Assembly: GCF_025215155.1 (NCBI RefSeq)
Contig: NZ_JALHAM010000119.1
Reading direction: 5' to 3' (one strand)
Origin: Dryocola clanedunensis
Lineage (GTDB): Bacteria; Pseudomonadota; Gammaproteobacteria; Enterobacterales; Enterobacteriaceae
Length of the DNA stretch: 64,000 nucleotides
Position numbers and translations under genes: made by a program. Positions 1-8,905 of this stretch are shown piece by piece. Position 1 is the first letter of the stretch. The number at the start of each line of letters is the position of its first letter. The notes below the pieces were generated by a model. It made no database searches and was not told the origin of the DNA. It saw only the letters and a list, made by a program, of their open reading frames with translations.

Positions 1-1089
1 CTTACCGTGACGGAAAAGGGCTACTGCCACGCTCCTGCCACGGGGACAATCCTGATGGATCACCCGTTTATCGTGCATGACCTGGCAAACCCGCATCAGC
101 CGCAGTCCGCGCCGGGCGTGATTGTCGAAGCGCTGGCGCGCCGTAAAGCAGCCGGGCTGCCTCCGTTTAGCGTGATGTCCTGTGACAACATGCCGGAAAA
201 CGGCCATGTAACACGCAACGTGATCACCGCATTAGCCGAGGCGATCAGCCCGGAACTGGGTGCCTGGATCAAATCGAACGTGACGTTCCCGTCAACGATG
301 GTTGACCGCATTGTGCCAGCCGTGACACCAGAAACCCTGGCTCTGGTGGCGCAGGCGACAGGCGTAGCGGATCCGGCAGCGGTGGCCTGCGAACCGTTCC
401 GCCAGTGGGTTATCGAAGATAACTTCGTTGCCGGGTGTCCGGCGTGGGAAAAAGCAGGCGCTGAACTGGTTAAGGACGTGCTGCCGTACGAAGAGATGAA
501 GCTGCGGATGCTTAACGGCAGCCACTCGTTCCTGGCCTATCTGGGCTATCTGGCGGGGTATCAGCATATTTCTGACTGCATGCAGGACGAAAACTACCGC
601 CGCACGGCCCATGCGTTAATGCTCAAAGAACAGGCTCCTACGCTTAAAGTGCAGGGCGTTGATTTAGGCAAATATGCGGACTCGCTGATTGCCCGCTATA
701 CCAACCCGGCCCTGAAGCACCGGACCTGGCAAATCGCCATGGACGGCAGCCAGAAGCTTCCACAGCGTTGGCTGGACTCCATCCGCTGGCATCTGGCGAA
801 CGGCAGCCGTTTCGAGCTGCTGGCGCTGGGGGTAGCGGGCTGGATGCGCTACGTCGGCGGCGTGGACGAGCAGGGCGAAAAAATCGAAGTCAGCGATCCG
901 CTTCTGCCGGCGATTCAGCAGGCGGTTTCAGGAAGCAAGGAAGGGGAAGCCCGCGTGCAGGCGCTGCTGGGGTTGAAAACCATCTTTGGCGAAGATTTAC
1001 CGGCAAACGAGAAATTCGTGAAGCAGGTGACAGAGGCTTACCTTGCGGTGCGTGAAAACGGCGCGAAAGCAACGGTAGCGAAGTATTGA
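1..1089 (+). CDS. ydfI: Mannitol dehydrogenase family oxidoreductase (YdfI-like), 5' end outside window
   Basis: The reading frame is open from base 1, so the start lies upstream; 362 residues are visible of a family usually near 480-490. The visible part covers the end of the N-terminal Rossmann domain (substrate loop SVMSCDNMPENG) and the whole C-terminal helical domain, including the conserved KLRMLNGSHS stretch with catalytic Lys, Asn and His. The family (D-mannonate/fructuronate and mannitol dehydrogenases) interconverts sugar acids or polyols and ketoses with NAD(H) in the cytosol. The call as YdfI rests on the next genes being rspR and ydfG, as in E. coli. The true substrate is not known from sequence. 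A REP unit follows the stop codon. Confidence 0.85.
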   Translation, partial: LTVTEKGYCHAPATGTILMDHPFIVHDLANPHQPQSAPGVIVEALARRKAAGLPPFSVMSCDNMPENGHVTRNVITALAEAISPELGAWIKSNVTFPSTMVDRIVPAVTPETLALVAQATGVADPAAVACEPFRQWVIEDNFVAGCPAWEKAGAELVKDVLPYEEMKLRMLNGSHSFLAYLGYLAGYQHISDCMQDENYRRTAHALMLKEQAPTLKVQGVDLGKYADSLIARYTNPALKHRTWQIAMDGSQKLPQRWLDSIRWHLANGSRFELLALGVAGWMRYVGGVDEQGEKIEVSDPLLPAIQQAVSGSKEGEARVQALLGLKTIFGEDLPANEKFVKQVTEAYLAVRENGAKATVAKY

Positions 1090-1097
1090 TTGACCGG

Positions 1098-1146
1098 GCG
1101 TCATCCGTCAGATTTTGTCGGATGACGCTTTGCTTATCCGGCCTAC
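1098..1146. repeat. REP palindromic unit
   Basis: GCGTCATCCG and CGGATGACGC face each other, followed by the typical GCTTATCCGGCCTAC tail. It lies between the convergent ydfI and rspR genes and may stabilise mRNA ends or stop transcription. Confidence 0.7.
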
Positions 1147-1179
1147 GAAAGCCTTAGCGCCTTCCACTACACTCGACTA

Positions 1180-1866
1180 TTACTCCTCGCTAAACCAGTC
1201 TCTGTTCTCCTGACGAATCAGCAGAATAGACTGGCTTATCTCATGCAGATGGCGGTGCATCGCCTGATCCACATCGTGCTCATTGTGTCTTTGTAGCGCT
1301 TCGAAAATATCGTAGTGCTGGGCCAGCAGCATGTCCGGCGGCGAGACATGGTCGAGGCTCATGTAACGCACCCGGTCCATTGAAGCCTTAATATTTTCCA
1401 CCGTGTCCCACGCCAGCTGGCAGTCGGCCACCAGCGCGAGCTGATGGTGAAACTCGTCATCCAGCTGGAAAAAGTCGTCCAGCTGATTGCGATCAATCGC
1501 TATGCGCTGCTGATTCAGAAGCTGTTCAATCTGATAAAGATGGCTGTCCGTCGCCATACTCGCCGCCCGTTTTACCACCGCGCGTTCGATTGCCTCACGA
1601 ATAAAACAGCCGTTTTTCACGTGCGTGACGGAAATTCGGTTCACGTAGGTTCCGCGCTGCGGGCGTATCTGCACCAGCCCGGTTTCGGCGAGCTTAATAA
1701 AAGCTTCACGCACCGGCTGGCGGGAGACGTTGAAACGCACGGAGACTTCTTTTTCAGAAAGCGGGGTGCCCGGCGGGATCAAACAACGAACGATATCGCT
1801 GCGCAGAATACGATAAATTTGCTGATTAACGGGCTGCGTAGGATTGAGAACCGAAGGTGATGGCAT
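1180..1866 (-). CDS. rspR: GntR-family (FadR/FCD type) transcriptional regulator RspR
   Basis: A 228-residue regulator with an N-terminal winged helix-turn-helix (about residues 15-80; SEKEVSVRFNVSRQPVREAFIKL is the recognition segment) and an all-helical FCD effector domain behind it, with Asp/His residues (DDEFHHQL, HRHLHE) typical of its metal/ligand site. In E. coli the orthologue (YdfH/RspR) represses rspA, in a sugar-acid dehydratase operon. It faces ydfI and lies 93 bp downstream of ydfG on the same strand. The small ydfZ gene found here in E. coli is absent. Orthology rests on recalled similarity and gene order. Confidence 0.85.
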   Translation of the reverse strand: MPSPSVLNPTQPVNQQIYRILRSDIVRCLIPPGTPLSEKEVSVRFNVSRQPVREAFIKLAETGLVQIRPQRGTYVNRISVTHVKNGCFIREAIERAVVKRAASMATDSHLYQIEQLLNQQRIAIDRNQLDDFFQLDDEFHHQLALVADCQLAWDTVENIKASMDRVRYMSLDHVSPPDMLLAQHYDIFEALQRHNEHDVDQAMHRHLHEISQSILLIRQENRDWFSEE

Positions 1867-1959
1867 GGCTTTGTTCTTAATTAGAAAACTTAATTAAATT
1901 TAACACTTATTAGCGGGATCTCCCATACCCGAACCTGTAATCCGGGTAGGGGAAAAGGA

Positions 1960-2709
1960 TTAACCTTCGCGATGAACGCTCAGCCCGGCAAAGGTCTGGC
2001 TGACCGGCATCATCTCGAGGGTGTTGATGTTGACGTGCTTCGGCAGCGTAGCAACCCACCAGACGGCTTCCGTCACATCTTCCGGCGTCAGGGCGTTAGC
2101 GTTTTCGTAGGTTTTACCCACTTTCTCGTCATCGCCTTTAAAGCGCACGTTAGAAAACTCGGTGCCTTCCACCAGACCGGGTTCGATATCGGTCACACGA
2201 ATCGCGGTTTTGTGCAGGTCGGTACGCAGGTTAAGGCTGAACTGACGAACGAACGCCTTGGTCGCGCCGTAGACGTTGCCGCCTGCATACGGCCAGCTGC
2301 CCGCTGTGGAGCCGATATTGATAATATGCCCACGGTTGCGCTCGACCATGCCCGGCAGTACGGCACGGGTCATGTACACCAGCCCTTTATTGTTGGTGTC
2401 GATCATGGTTTCCCAGTCGTCGGCATTGGCCTTGTGGGCAGGCTCCATACCCAGCGCCAGACCGGCGTTGTTGACCAGAATATCAATGTCGCGCCATTCG
2501 GCAGGCAGGTGTTCCATCGCCTGTTCGATAGCGGCACGGTTACGCACGTCCAGTTGCAGGGTGAGGACGCTGTCGCCCAGCTCTTCCTGCAATTCCTGTA
2601 AGCGCTCCTGGCGACGCCCGGTAGCAATTACTTTGTGTCCGTTCTGGATGAAACGACGGGTGATGCTCTCACCAAAGCCAGCGGTGGCGCCGGTTACCAT
2701 AATAATCAT
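1960..2709 (-). CDS. ydfG: NADP-dependent 3-hydroxy acid / L-allo-threonine dehydrogenase YdfG
   Basis: A classical short-chain dehydrogenase of 249 residues: TGATAGFG cofactor motif at the N-terminus, NNAG in the middle, catalytic Ser (NIGSTAGSWP) and Tyr-Lys (YGATK). It oxidises L-allo-threonine, serine and 3-hydroxy acids with NADP+ in the cytosol, and in E. coli also reduces malonic semialdehyde. The start at 2709 is chosen over 2724 because a GAGGAA ribosome site sits just upstream and the protein then begins MII-VTG like the E. coli enzyme. The E. coli neighbour dcp is displaced by about 6 kb here. Confidence 0.93.
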   Translation of the reverse strand: MIIMVTGATAGFGESITRRFIQNGHKVIATGRRQERLQELQEELGDSVLTLQLDVRNRAAIEQAMEHLPAEWRDIDILVNNAGLALGMEPAHKANADDWETMIDTNNKGLVYMTRAVLPGMVERNRGHIINIGSTAGSWPYAGGNVYGATKAFVRQFSLNLRTDLHKTAIRVTDIEPGLVEGTEFSNVRFKGDDEKVGKTYENANALTPEDVTEAVWWVATLPKHVNINTLEMMPVSQTFAGLSVHREG

Positions 2710-2855
2710 GTCACTGTTCCTCAACGCTTTTACGTCTTAATACCTTAGCATGGCTGTCGGGCTTGCGATAAACGAAGTTTCGCGCTGCGCGAAAGTAGTG
2801 CAGGAAGGTGCATCCGCTGCCACATGCGGGTGCAGTTTGTGAGCATTGCTCTTTT

Positions 2856-2921
2856 GTTGCGCAACGGAGTTGTAAAGCAACCGTTTGCCATGGTTTTGCA
2901 ACCTGGCATCAACGTTGCAAC
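2856..2921. promoter_or_regulatory. Cluster of four GTTG..CAAC palindromes, probable operator region
   Basis: Four dyads of the same core occur in 66 bp before guaD: GTTGCGCAAC (2856-2865), GTTGTAAAGCAAC (2869-2881), GGTTTTGCAACC (2892-2903) and GTTGCAAC (2914-2921). Repeated half-sites of this kind are expected where a dimeric repressor or activator binds cooperatively. No regulator gene lies beside the operon, so the binding protein is unknown. Seen directly; the operator role is inferred. Confidence 0.5.
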
Positions 2922-2960
2922 AGAACGTTAACTATTCCTCAGCACATAGCGGGTACGGCG

Positions 2961-4292
2961 ATGGCAATTAATTATACGCAGGCGATACGCGGCCAGTTTT
3001 TTGATATCGCGAAGGTGGGGGCCAGCCCCGAGGCGCTGAAGGCCAACGCTCGTCATCTGGACGACGGCCTTCTCTTTCTGAACGGCGGCACTATTGCCGC
3101 GCTGTTGCCCTGGGAAGAAGGGCGCGGCCTGTTGCGCCATGAAATGGACTATCTGGATCATCGCGACAAACTGATCCTGCCGGGCTTCGTGGATACCCAT
3201 CTGCATTATCCGCAGACGGAGATGATCGGTGCCTACGGCGAGCAGCTTCTGGAATGGCTGGAAACCTACACCTTCCCGGTGGAGAGCCAGTATCAATGCC
3301 GCGACCATTCAGCGCGGATGTCCGCATTTTTCCTTAATCAGCTTTTAAGCAACGGCACGACCACGGCCTTGGTGTTTGGCACGGTACACCCGCAGTCCGT
3401 AGATGCGCTATTCAGCGCGGCGGAGCATGTCGGCATGCGGATGATCGCCGGAAAGGTCATGATGGACCGCAACGCGCCGGAATACCTGACGGAAACCCCG
3501 GAGCAGAGCTACCGGCAGACGCGGGAGCTGATTCTGCGCTGGCACAAACGGGGACGTCTGAACTACGCGCTTACCCCACGGTTTGCCCCCACATCCTCCC
3601 CGGAGTTACTGGCGGCGGTGCAGAAGCTGCGGAAAGAGTTCCCGGACACCTGGGTCCATACCCACCTGAGCGAAAACAGCAGCGAAGTGGACTGGGTAAA
3701 AGCCCTGTGGCCCGAACACGCCAGCTATCTCGGCGTTTACCATCACTACAATTTGACGGGCAAACGCAGCGTGTTTGCCCACGGGATCCATCTTCAGGAG
3801 TGCGAATGGGACTGCCTGCACGAGACGGACTCATCTCTGGCCTTTTGCCCGACCTCAAATCTGTTTCTCGGCAGCGGCCTGTTTAACCTTAAGCAATGTC
3901 AACATAAGCAGGTGCGCATGGGAATCGGCACCGACGTGGGCGCAGGGACGACGTTTAATATGCTGCAAACTCTGGCCGAAGCGTACAAGGTCGCCCAGCT
4001 ACAAAGCTATCGGCTATCTGCCTGTGAAGCGTTCTATCACGCTACGCTTGGCGGCGCGCACGCGCTGGATCTGGACGGCAAGATCGGCAACTTCCAGACC
4101 GGCAAAGAGGCCGACTTCGTGATCCTCGACCCGGCGGTCACCCCGCTGCAAAAACTGCGCTACGCCAGTAGCCGCGACATCTACGAGAGGCTGTTTATCC
4201 TGATGACGCTCGGCGATGACCGCAATATCTGGCAAACATGGATCGACGGAAAATGCGCGTGGCGGCACGATGCGCTGGAGGTGGCGGCATGA
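2961..4292 (+). CDS. guaD: Guanine deaminase
   Basis: A 443-residue amidohydrolase that deaminates guanine to xanthine. Zinc ligands are visible as VDTHLHYPQ (His-x-His) near residue 80, the HTHLSE histidine, the AHGIHL histidine and the catalytic Asp in GIGTDVGAG. The sequence is close to E. coli GuaD throughout (AYGEQLLEWL, FGTVHPQSVDALF, APTSSPE). The frame is open from 2808, but the family's N-terminus begins at the Met at 2961, so that start is chosen; the ribosome site there is weak. Its stop overlaps the xdhA start (ATGA). It feeds xanthine to the xanthine dehydrogenase encoded next. Confidence 0.93.
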   Translation: MAINYTQAIRGQFFDIAKVGASPEALKANARHLDDGLLFLNGGTIAALLPWEEGRGLLRHEMDYLDHRDKLILPGFVDTHLHYPQTEMIGAYGEQLLEWLETYTFPVESQYQCRDHSARMSAFFLNQLLSNGTTTALVFGTVHPQSVDALFSAAEHVGMRMIAGKVMMDRNAPEYLTETPEQSYRQTRELILRWHKRGRLNYALTPRFAPTSSPELLAAVQKLRKEFPDTWVHTHLSENSSEVDWVKALWPEHASYLGVYHHYNLTGKRSVFAHGIHLQECEWDCLHETDSSLAFCPTSNLFLGSGLFNLKQCQHKQVRMGIGTDVGAGTTFNMLQTLAEAYKVAQLQSYRLSACEAFYHATLGGAHALDLDGKIGNFQTGKEADFVILDPAVTPLQKLRYASSRDIYERLFILMTLGDDRNIWQTWIDGKCAWRHDALEVAA

Positions 4293-5725
4293 TCCAGTTC
4301 CTGCTTAATCAGACGGTGAAAACCCTGGATGACGTTGATCCCAATACCACCGTGCTGAACTGGCTGCGCGGCAGCGAACGGCGGTGCGGCACAAAGGAGG
4401 GCTGCGCATCCGGGGATTGCGGGGCCTGCACCGTTGTGCTGGGCAGCAGCGACGGCGGGAAGATGCGGTATGACACGGCGAACAGCTGCATCACGCTGAT
4501 CGGCCAGCTCGACGGCAAACAGCTGCTGACGGTGGAAGATCTTGCCGATAACGGCACGCTTCACCCGGTGCAGCAGGCGATGGCGGACTGCCACGCGTCA
4601 CAGTGCGGCTTCTGCACGCCGGGCTTTGTGATGTCCACGTTTGCGCTGCAAAAGACGCAGGAGACGGTCAGCCGTCACGATATTGAACAGCATCTCGGCG
4701 GCAACCTGTGCCGCTGTACGGGCTACCGGCCAATCATTGAGGCGGCGGAGCGGGCCTGTAACATGTCCGAAGATCGGTTCACTCCGCTGGAAGAGCAGAC
4801 CGCCCGTCGGCTGGAGGCGATGAGCAGCCCGGATACCGCAGTATTAATGAAATCCAGCCGCTGCCTGCTGCCGAAAAGCCTCGACCGGGTGGCGGAGATT
4901 TATCTGCAAAACCCCGAGGCCCGGCTGCTGGCGGGCGGTACCGATCTGGCGCTGACCATCACCCAACAGTACAAAACGATGCCTTTAATCATCGGCATCA
5001 GCCAGATAAAAGAGCTGCAGGAGATAACCGTCACCGACGATGAGATCCGCATTGGCTCCGCCGCCACTTTACAGGCCTGTCAGCAGGCGCTGGCAGAGTC
5101 TGTCCCTGCGTTCAGCCTGCTGCTGGAGCGCTTTGCCTCCCGGCAGATCCGTAACCACGGCACCGTCGGCGGCAATCTGGCAAACGCCTCTCCCATAGGC
5201 GACTGTGCGCCAGTACTGTTAGCGCTGGATGCGGTGCTTGAACTGCGCAGCGGGGCTGATACTCGCAGGCTGCCGCTCGGGCAGTTCTTCCTTGGCTACC
5301 GACAGACCGCCCTGGCCGCTGGGGAGTTTATTAGCCATATCGTTATACCGCGCGTGACACTGTCACCGAACTTCAACGTCTGGAAAGTTTCTAAACGCAT
5401 GGACGACGATATTTCTACCGTGCTCGGCGCGTTTAACCTTCATCTCAACGAGGGCGTAGTGATGAGCGCCAGCGTTGCCTTCGGCGGCATGGCTGCTATA
5501 CCTGCCCGAGCAAAGCACTGCGAGCAGGCGCTGATTGGCCAGCCGTTCAACGAACAGACGTTAGCAACGGCCAGTCAGGCGCTGGCAGAAGATTACCAGC
5601 CGCTGAGTGATTTTCGCGGCAGCGGTCGCTACCGCCTTGCCGTGGCGCAAAACCTGCTGCGCCGCCTGATGCTGCAAAGCAGCGGCGCTCAAATGCCGCT
5701 GGAGGTACACAATTATGTCAGTTAA
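4289..5725 (+). CDS. xdhA: Xanthine dehydrogenase small subunit (2Fe-2S + FAD)
   Basis: A 478-residue protein joining two [2Fe-2S] domains to an FAD domain. The N-terminal ferredoxin-like cluster has Cys residues in RRCGTKEGCASGDCGACT; the second has SQCGFCTPG and LCRCTGYRP. The FAD domain starts near residue 200 (LLAGGTDLALT) and has RNHGTVGGNLANASPIGD. It carries electrons from the molybdenum subunit XdhB to FAD and NAD+ during hypoxanthine or xanthine oxidation. The domain fusion matches the XdhAB type of Pseudomonas and Klebsiella-like enzymes, not the three-subunit enzyme of E. coli K-12. The start at 4289 overlaps the guaD stop, with GGAGG upstream. Confidence 0.93.
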   Translation: MIQFLLNQTVKTLDDVDPNTTVLNWLRGSERRCGTKEGCASGDCGACTVVLGSSDGGKMRYDTANSCITLIGQLDGKQLLTVEDLADNGTLHPVQQAMADCHASQCGFCTPGFVMSTFALQKTQETVSRHDIEQHLGGNLCRCTGYRPIIEAAERACNMSEDRFTPLEEQTARRLEAMSSPDTAVLMKSSRCLLPKSLDRVAEIYLQNPEARLLAGGTDLALTITQQYKTMPLIIGISQIKELQEITVTDDEIRIGSAATLQACQQALAESVPAFSLLLERFASRQIRNHGTVGGNLANASPIGDCAPVLLALDAVLELRSGADTRRLPLGQFFLGYRQTALAAGEFISHIVIPRVTLSPNFNVWKVSKRMDDDISTVLGAFNLHLNEGVVMSASVAFGGMAAIPARAKHCEQALIGQPFNEQTLATASQALAEDYQPLSDFRGSGRYRLAVAQNLLRRLMLQSSGAQMPLEVHNYVS

Positions 5726-8060
5726 CCCGGTTAGCCTCTCTGAACAGGCATTGGTTGAACAGTTTACCCGCGAGCTGTCCGGCGGCGCGGGCCGCAGCCG
5801 CAGGCATGAAAGCGCCGATAAACAGGTCAGCGGCAAAGCGGAGTATATCGACGACAGGCCGACGCCGCCCGGCCTGCTGCACCTGTGTCCGGTGCTCAGC
5901 GAATATGCTCACGCCAGAATCGTCAATATTGATGTAAGCGCTTGTCTTGCCGTTCCCGGCGTAGTACGGGTGTTCAGCTGGCAGGATGTGCCGGGCGAGC
6001 TGGATATCGGGCCGCTGGAGCCGGGCGATCCGCTGTTTGCCAGAGACATAGTCGAGTATCACGGACAGGTCGTGCTGACCGTCGCCGCTGAAACGCCCGA
6101 AGCCGCGCGCGCTTCGGCCCGGCTTGCAAAAATTGAGTATGAAATTCTGGAGCCGGTGCTGGATGTGGAAGTCGCACTGGCGCAGAAAAGCTACGTTCAG
6201 GAACCACATATTCACCAGCGTGGGGATGCAAAATCCGCGCTGGCGGCGGCTGCGCATCGCGTTCAGGGCCAGTTTCATATTGGCGGCCAGGAGCACTTTT
6301 ATCTGGAAGGGCAGATTGCCATGGTGCAACCCGGCGAGGACGGCAGCGTCACGGTCTGGTCGTCCACCCAGCACCCGACGGAGGTGCAGAAGCTGGTGGC
6401 TTCGGTACTGGGCGTTTCAATGAATAAAGTGACCGTCGATATGCGCCGCATGGGCGGCGGCTTCGGCGGCAAAGAGACGCAGGCTGCCAGCTTTGCGTGC
6501 CATGCCGCGCTGGCGGCAATACTGACCGGCCGCCCGGCAAAAATGCGCGCTTCACGCCGTGACGATATGCGTATCACCGGCAAACGCCACCCGTTCTTTG
6601 TGCGTTATGACGTGGGGTTTACCGATGAGGGAATGCTGAACGGCGTGGTTATCGATCTGGCGGCCAACTGCGGCTATTCGCTGGATCTTTCAGGATCGAT
6701 CTGCGACCGGGCGATGTTCCACGCCGACAACGCCTACTATCTTGGCGACGCGCTGATTACCGGCTACCGCTGCCGTACAAATCTGGCCTCCAATACGGCC
6801 TACCGGGGATTTGGCGGCCCGCAGGGCATGGTGGCCATCGAGCAGATCATGGACCACATTGCCCGCGAGCTTGGGCTGGACCCGCTCGAAGTACGCAAAC
6901 GTAATTATTACGGCGAGCACGAGCGCAACGTTACCCATTACCATCAAAAGGTTGAACACAACATCCTGCCGGAAATGACTCGTCAGCTGGAAGAGAGCGC
7001 AGGCTACGCGGCACGGCGCGCAGAAATAGAAATATTTAACCGCCAGAGTCCGGTACTTAAACGCGGGCTGGCGCTGACGCCGGTCAAATTCGGCATCTCC
7101 TTTACCTCAAGCTTCCTGAACCAGGCCGGAGCGCTGGTTGTTATCTACACCGATGGCACGGTACAGCTCAACCACGGCGGCTCGGAAATGGGCCAGGGGC
7201 TGAACACTAAAGTGGCGCAGATTGTCGCCAGCGTGCTGCAAATCCCTCCGGAGCAGATTCAGGTCTGCGCTACTAACACCGGTAAAGTGCCCAATACCTC
7301 GCCGACGGCGGCGTCTTCCGGAACCGATCTCAACGGCAAGGCGGCAGAAATCGCGGCGCAGACCATAAAAGACCGACTGGTGGAGATGCTTTGCGGGTTA
7401 CACCGCTGCTCTGCGGAGCAGGTCGAGTTTCGCAACGGCATAGTTAAAGTACCCGGTCATCATTTCACCTTTGCAGAGGTGGCAAACATGGCGTGGCTGA
7501 ACCAGGTGCCGCTCTCCGCCACCGGATTTTATAAGGTGCCGGGCATTCATTACGATCGTGCCGCCGGGCGCGGGCAGCCGTTCTACTACTTCTCCTACGG
7601 CGCGGCCTGCTCGGAGGTGATTGTCGATACCCTGACCGGGGAGTACCGCCTGCTGCGCACGGATATACTGCATGACGTCGGCACCTCTCTGAACCCGGCG
7701 CTGGATATCGGCCAGATAGAAGGAGGCTTTATTCAGGGGGCGGGCTGGCTGACCTGCGAGGAGCTGGTATGGAGCGACAAAGGCCAGCTGCTGACCGACA
7801 GCCCGATGAGCTACAAAATCCCGGCGATCGGCGATGCGCCCGCTGATTTCCGCGTTACGCTGCTGGCGGACCACGCCAATCCGCAGCGGACGGTCTATCG
7901 CTCGAAGGCCGTTGGCGAACCGCCGTTTATGCTCGGCATCTCCGTGTGGTGCGCCCTGCAGGATGCCGTTGCCAGCCTCACCGGCTATCGCAAACATCCC
8001 TTACTGGATGCGCCCGCCACGCCTGAACGGGTCTTCTGGGGCTGTCAGGAGGCAGGATGA
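5715..8060 (+). CDS. xdhB: Xanthine dehydrogenase molybdenum-binding subunit
   Basis: A 781-residue large subunit that carries the molybdopterin cofactor and oxidises xanthine to urate. Landmark motifs are GGGFGGKETQ, the arginine loop YRGFGGPQG, EMGQGLNTK and the C-terminal AVGEPPFMLG, whose Glu is the catalytic base in this family. The ORF overlaps the end of xdhA by 11 bp, with GGAGGT placed before its ATG, so the two are translationally coupled. It assembles with XdhA in the cytosol and needs XdhC for cofactor loading. Confidence 0.94.
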   Translation: MSVNPVSLSEQALVEQFTRELSGGAGRSRRHESADKQVSGKAEYIDDRPTPPGLLHLCPVLSEYAHARIVNIDVSACLAVPGVVRVFSWQDVPGELDIGPLEPGDPLFARDIVEYHGQVVLTVAAETPEAARASARLAKIEYEILEPVLDVEVALAQKSYVQEPHIHQRGDAKSALAAAAHRVQGQFHIGGQEHFYLEGQIAMVQPGEDGSVTVWSSTQHPTEVQKLVASVLGVSMNKVTVDMRRMGGGFGGKETQAASFACHAALAAILTGRPAKMRASRRDDMRITGKRHPFFVRYDVGFTDEGMLNGVVIDLAANCGYSLDLSGSICDRAMFHADNAYYLGDALITGYRCRTNLASNTAYRGFGGPQGMVAIEQIMDHIARELGLDPLEVRKRNYYGEHERNVTHYHQKVEHNILPEMTRQLEESAGYAARRAEIEIFNRQSPVLKRGLALTPVKFGISFTSSFLNQAGALVVIYTDGTVQLNHGGSEMGQGLNTKVAQIVASVLQIPPEQIQVCATNTGKVPNTSPTAASSGTDLNGKAAEIAAQTIKDRLVEMLCGLHRCSAEQVEFRNGIVKVPGHHFTFAEVANMAWLNQVPLSATGFYKVPGIHYDRAAGRGQPFYYFSYGAACSEVIVDTLTGEYRLLRTDILHDVGTSLNPALDIGQIEGGFIQGAGWLTCEELVWSDKGQLLTDSPMSYKIPAIGDAPADFRVTLLADHANPQRTVYRSKAVGEPPFMLGISVWCALQDAVASLTGYRKHPLLDAPATPERVFWGCQEAG

Positions 8061-8827
8061 ACGACGAGTGGATCGGCATTTTGTCGCAGCTGCGCGAGCG
8101 TCGCGAACCCTGCGTCCTGCTCACCGTGCTGGAGGATAAAGGGTCAGTGCCGCGTAACGGCGGCACAAAAATGGTGGTCGGGCCGGAACAAACCTGGCTG
8201 ACCATCGGCGGCGGGCACCTGGAGTTTCAGTGCATCGCGATGGCCCGTGAGATGCTTGATAATCACACCAGCACGCCGAGGGTGGAGCACTTTAATCTGG
8301 GGGCGCGGCTGGGCCAGTGCTGCGGAGGGATGACGAAGGTGCTGTTCGAGCCGCTCATCCAGCCGCAGCCGCAGATAATCGTATTTGGCGCGGGCCACGT
8401 TGGCAGAGCGCTCGTCTCACTGCTGGCAACGCTGCCATGCCGTACTACCTGGGTCGATGAGCGCCAGGATCAGTTTATAAACGTGCCGGATGGGGTAAAG
8501 GCTGTTCACGCTGAAGATCCGCTTGATGCGGTGGCGGCTGCCGCGCCGGACAGCTACTTTGTCGTCATGACCCACCATCACCCACGCGATCTGGAGCTGG
8601 CCGAGGCGATACTCAAGCGCGGGGATTACCGCTATTTTGGCCTGATAGGATCGCAGACCAAACGTCAGCGTTTTGAATATCGCCTGGCGGGAAAAGGTGT
8701 GACGGCCCGGCAGCTCACCACCATGCGCTGCCCGGTGGGGCTTGCGGACGTGAAGGGCAAGCTGCCGGCGGAAATCGCCGTGGCGGTTGCGGCAGAGATT
8801 ATTGCCGTTTACCAGGCAGGCCTTTGA
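8057..8827 (+). CDS. xdhC: Xanthine dehydrogenase accessory protein XdhC
   Basis: A 256-residue XdhC/CoxI-family chaperone that binds molybdenum cofactor, promotes its sulfuration and hands it to XdhB. The N-terminal domain has the conserved GGGHLEF and QCCGGM segments; a Rossmann-type domain follows with FGAGHVGRAL near residue 115 and the late GLIGSQTKRQRF motif. The ATGA overlap with xdhB shows that it is the last gene of the guaD-xdhABC operon. A REP unit lies immediately downstream. Confidence 0.92.
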   Translation: MNDEWIGILSQLRERREPCVLLTVLEDKGSVPRNGGTKMVVGPEQTWLTIGGGHLEFQCIAMAREMLDNHTSTPRVEHFNLGARLGQCCGGMTKVLFEPLIQPQPQIIVFGAGHVGRALVSLLATLPCRTTWVDERQDQFINVPDGVKAVHAEDPLDAVAAAAPDSYFVVMTHHHPRDLELAEAILKRGDYRYFGLIGSQTKRQRFEYRLAGKGVTARQLTTMRCPVGLADVKGKLPAEIAVAVAAEIIAVYQAGL

Positions 8828-8829
8828 CT

Positions 8830-8863
8830 CCGGCGGATGACGCTGGCGCTTATCCGCCCTACA
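8830..8863. repeat. REP palindromic unit
   Basis: GGCGGATGACGC...GCTTATCCGCC inverted repeat between xdhC and dcp, a typical operon-end REP. Confidence 0.65.
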
Positions 8864-8905
8864 ATCAAGGCAATACTTTCCGTTCACTCCTTTCCGGGGG
8901 CCTAA

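Noticed and set aside
2808..2960. 51-codon extension of guanine deaminase
   Set aside because: It covers the palindrome cluster and has no similarity to the family; the Met at 2961 matches the usual N-terminus.
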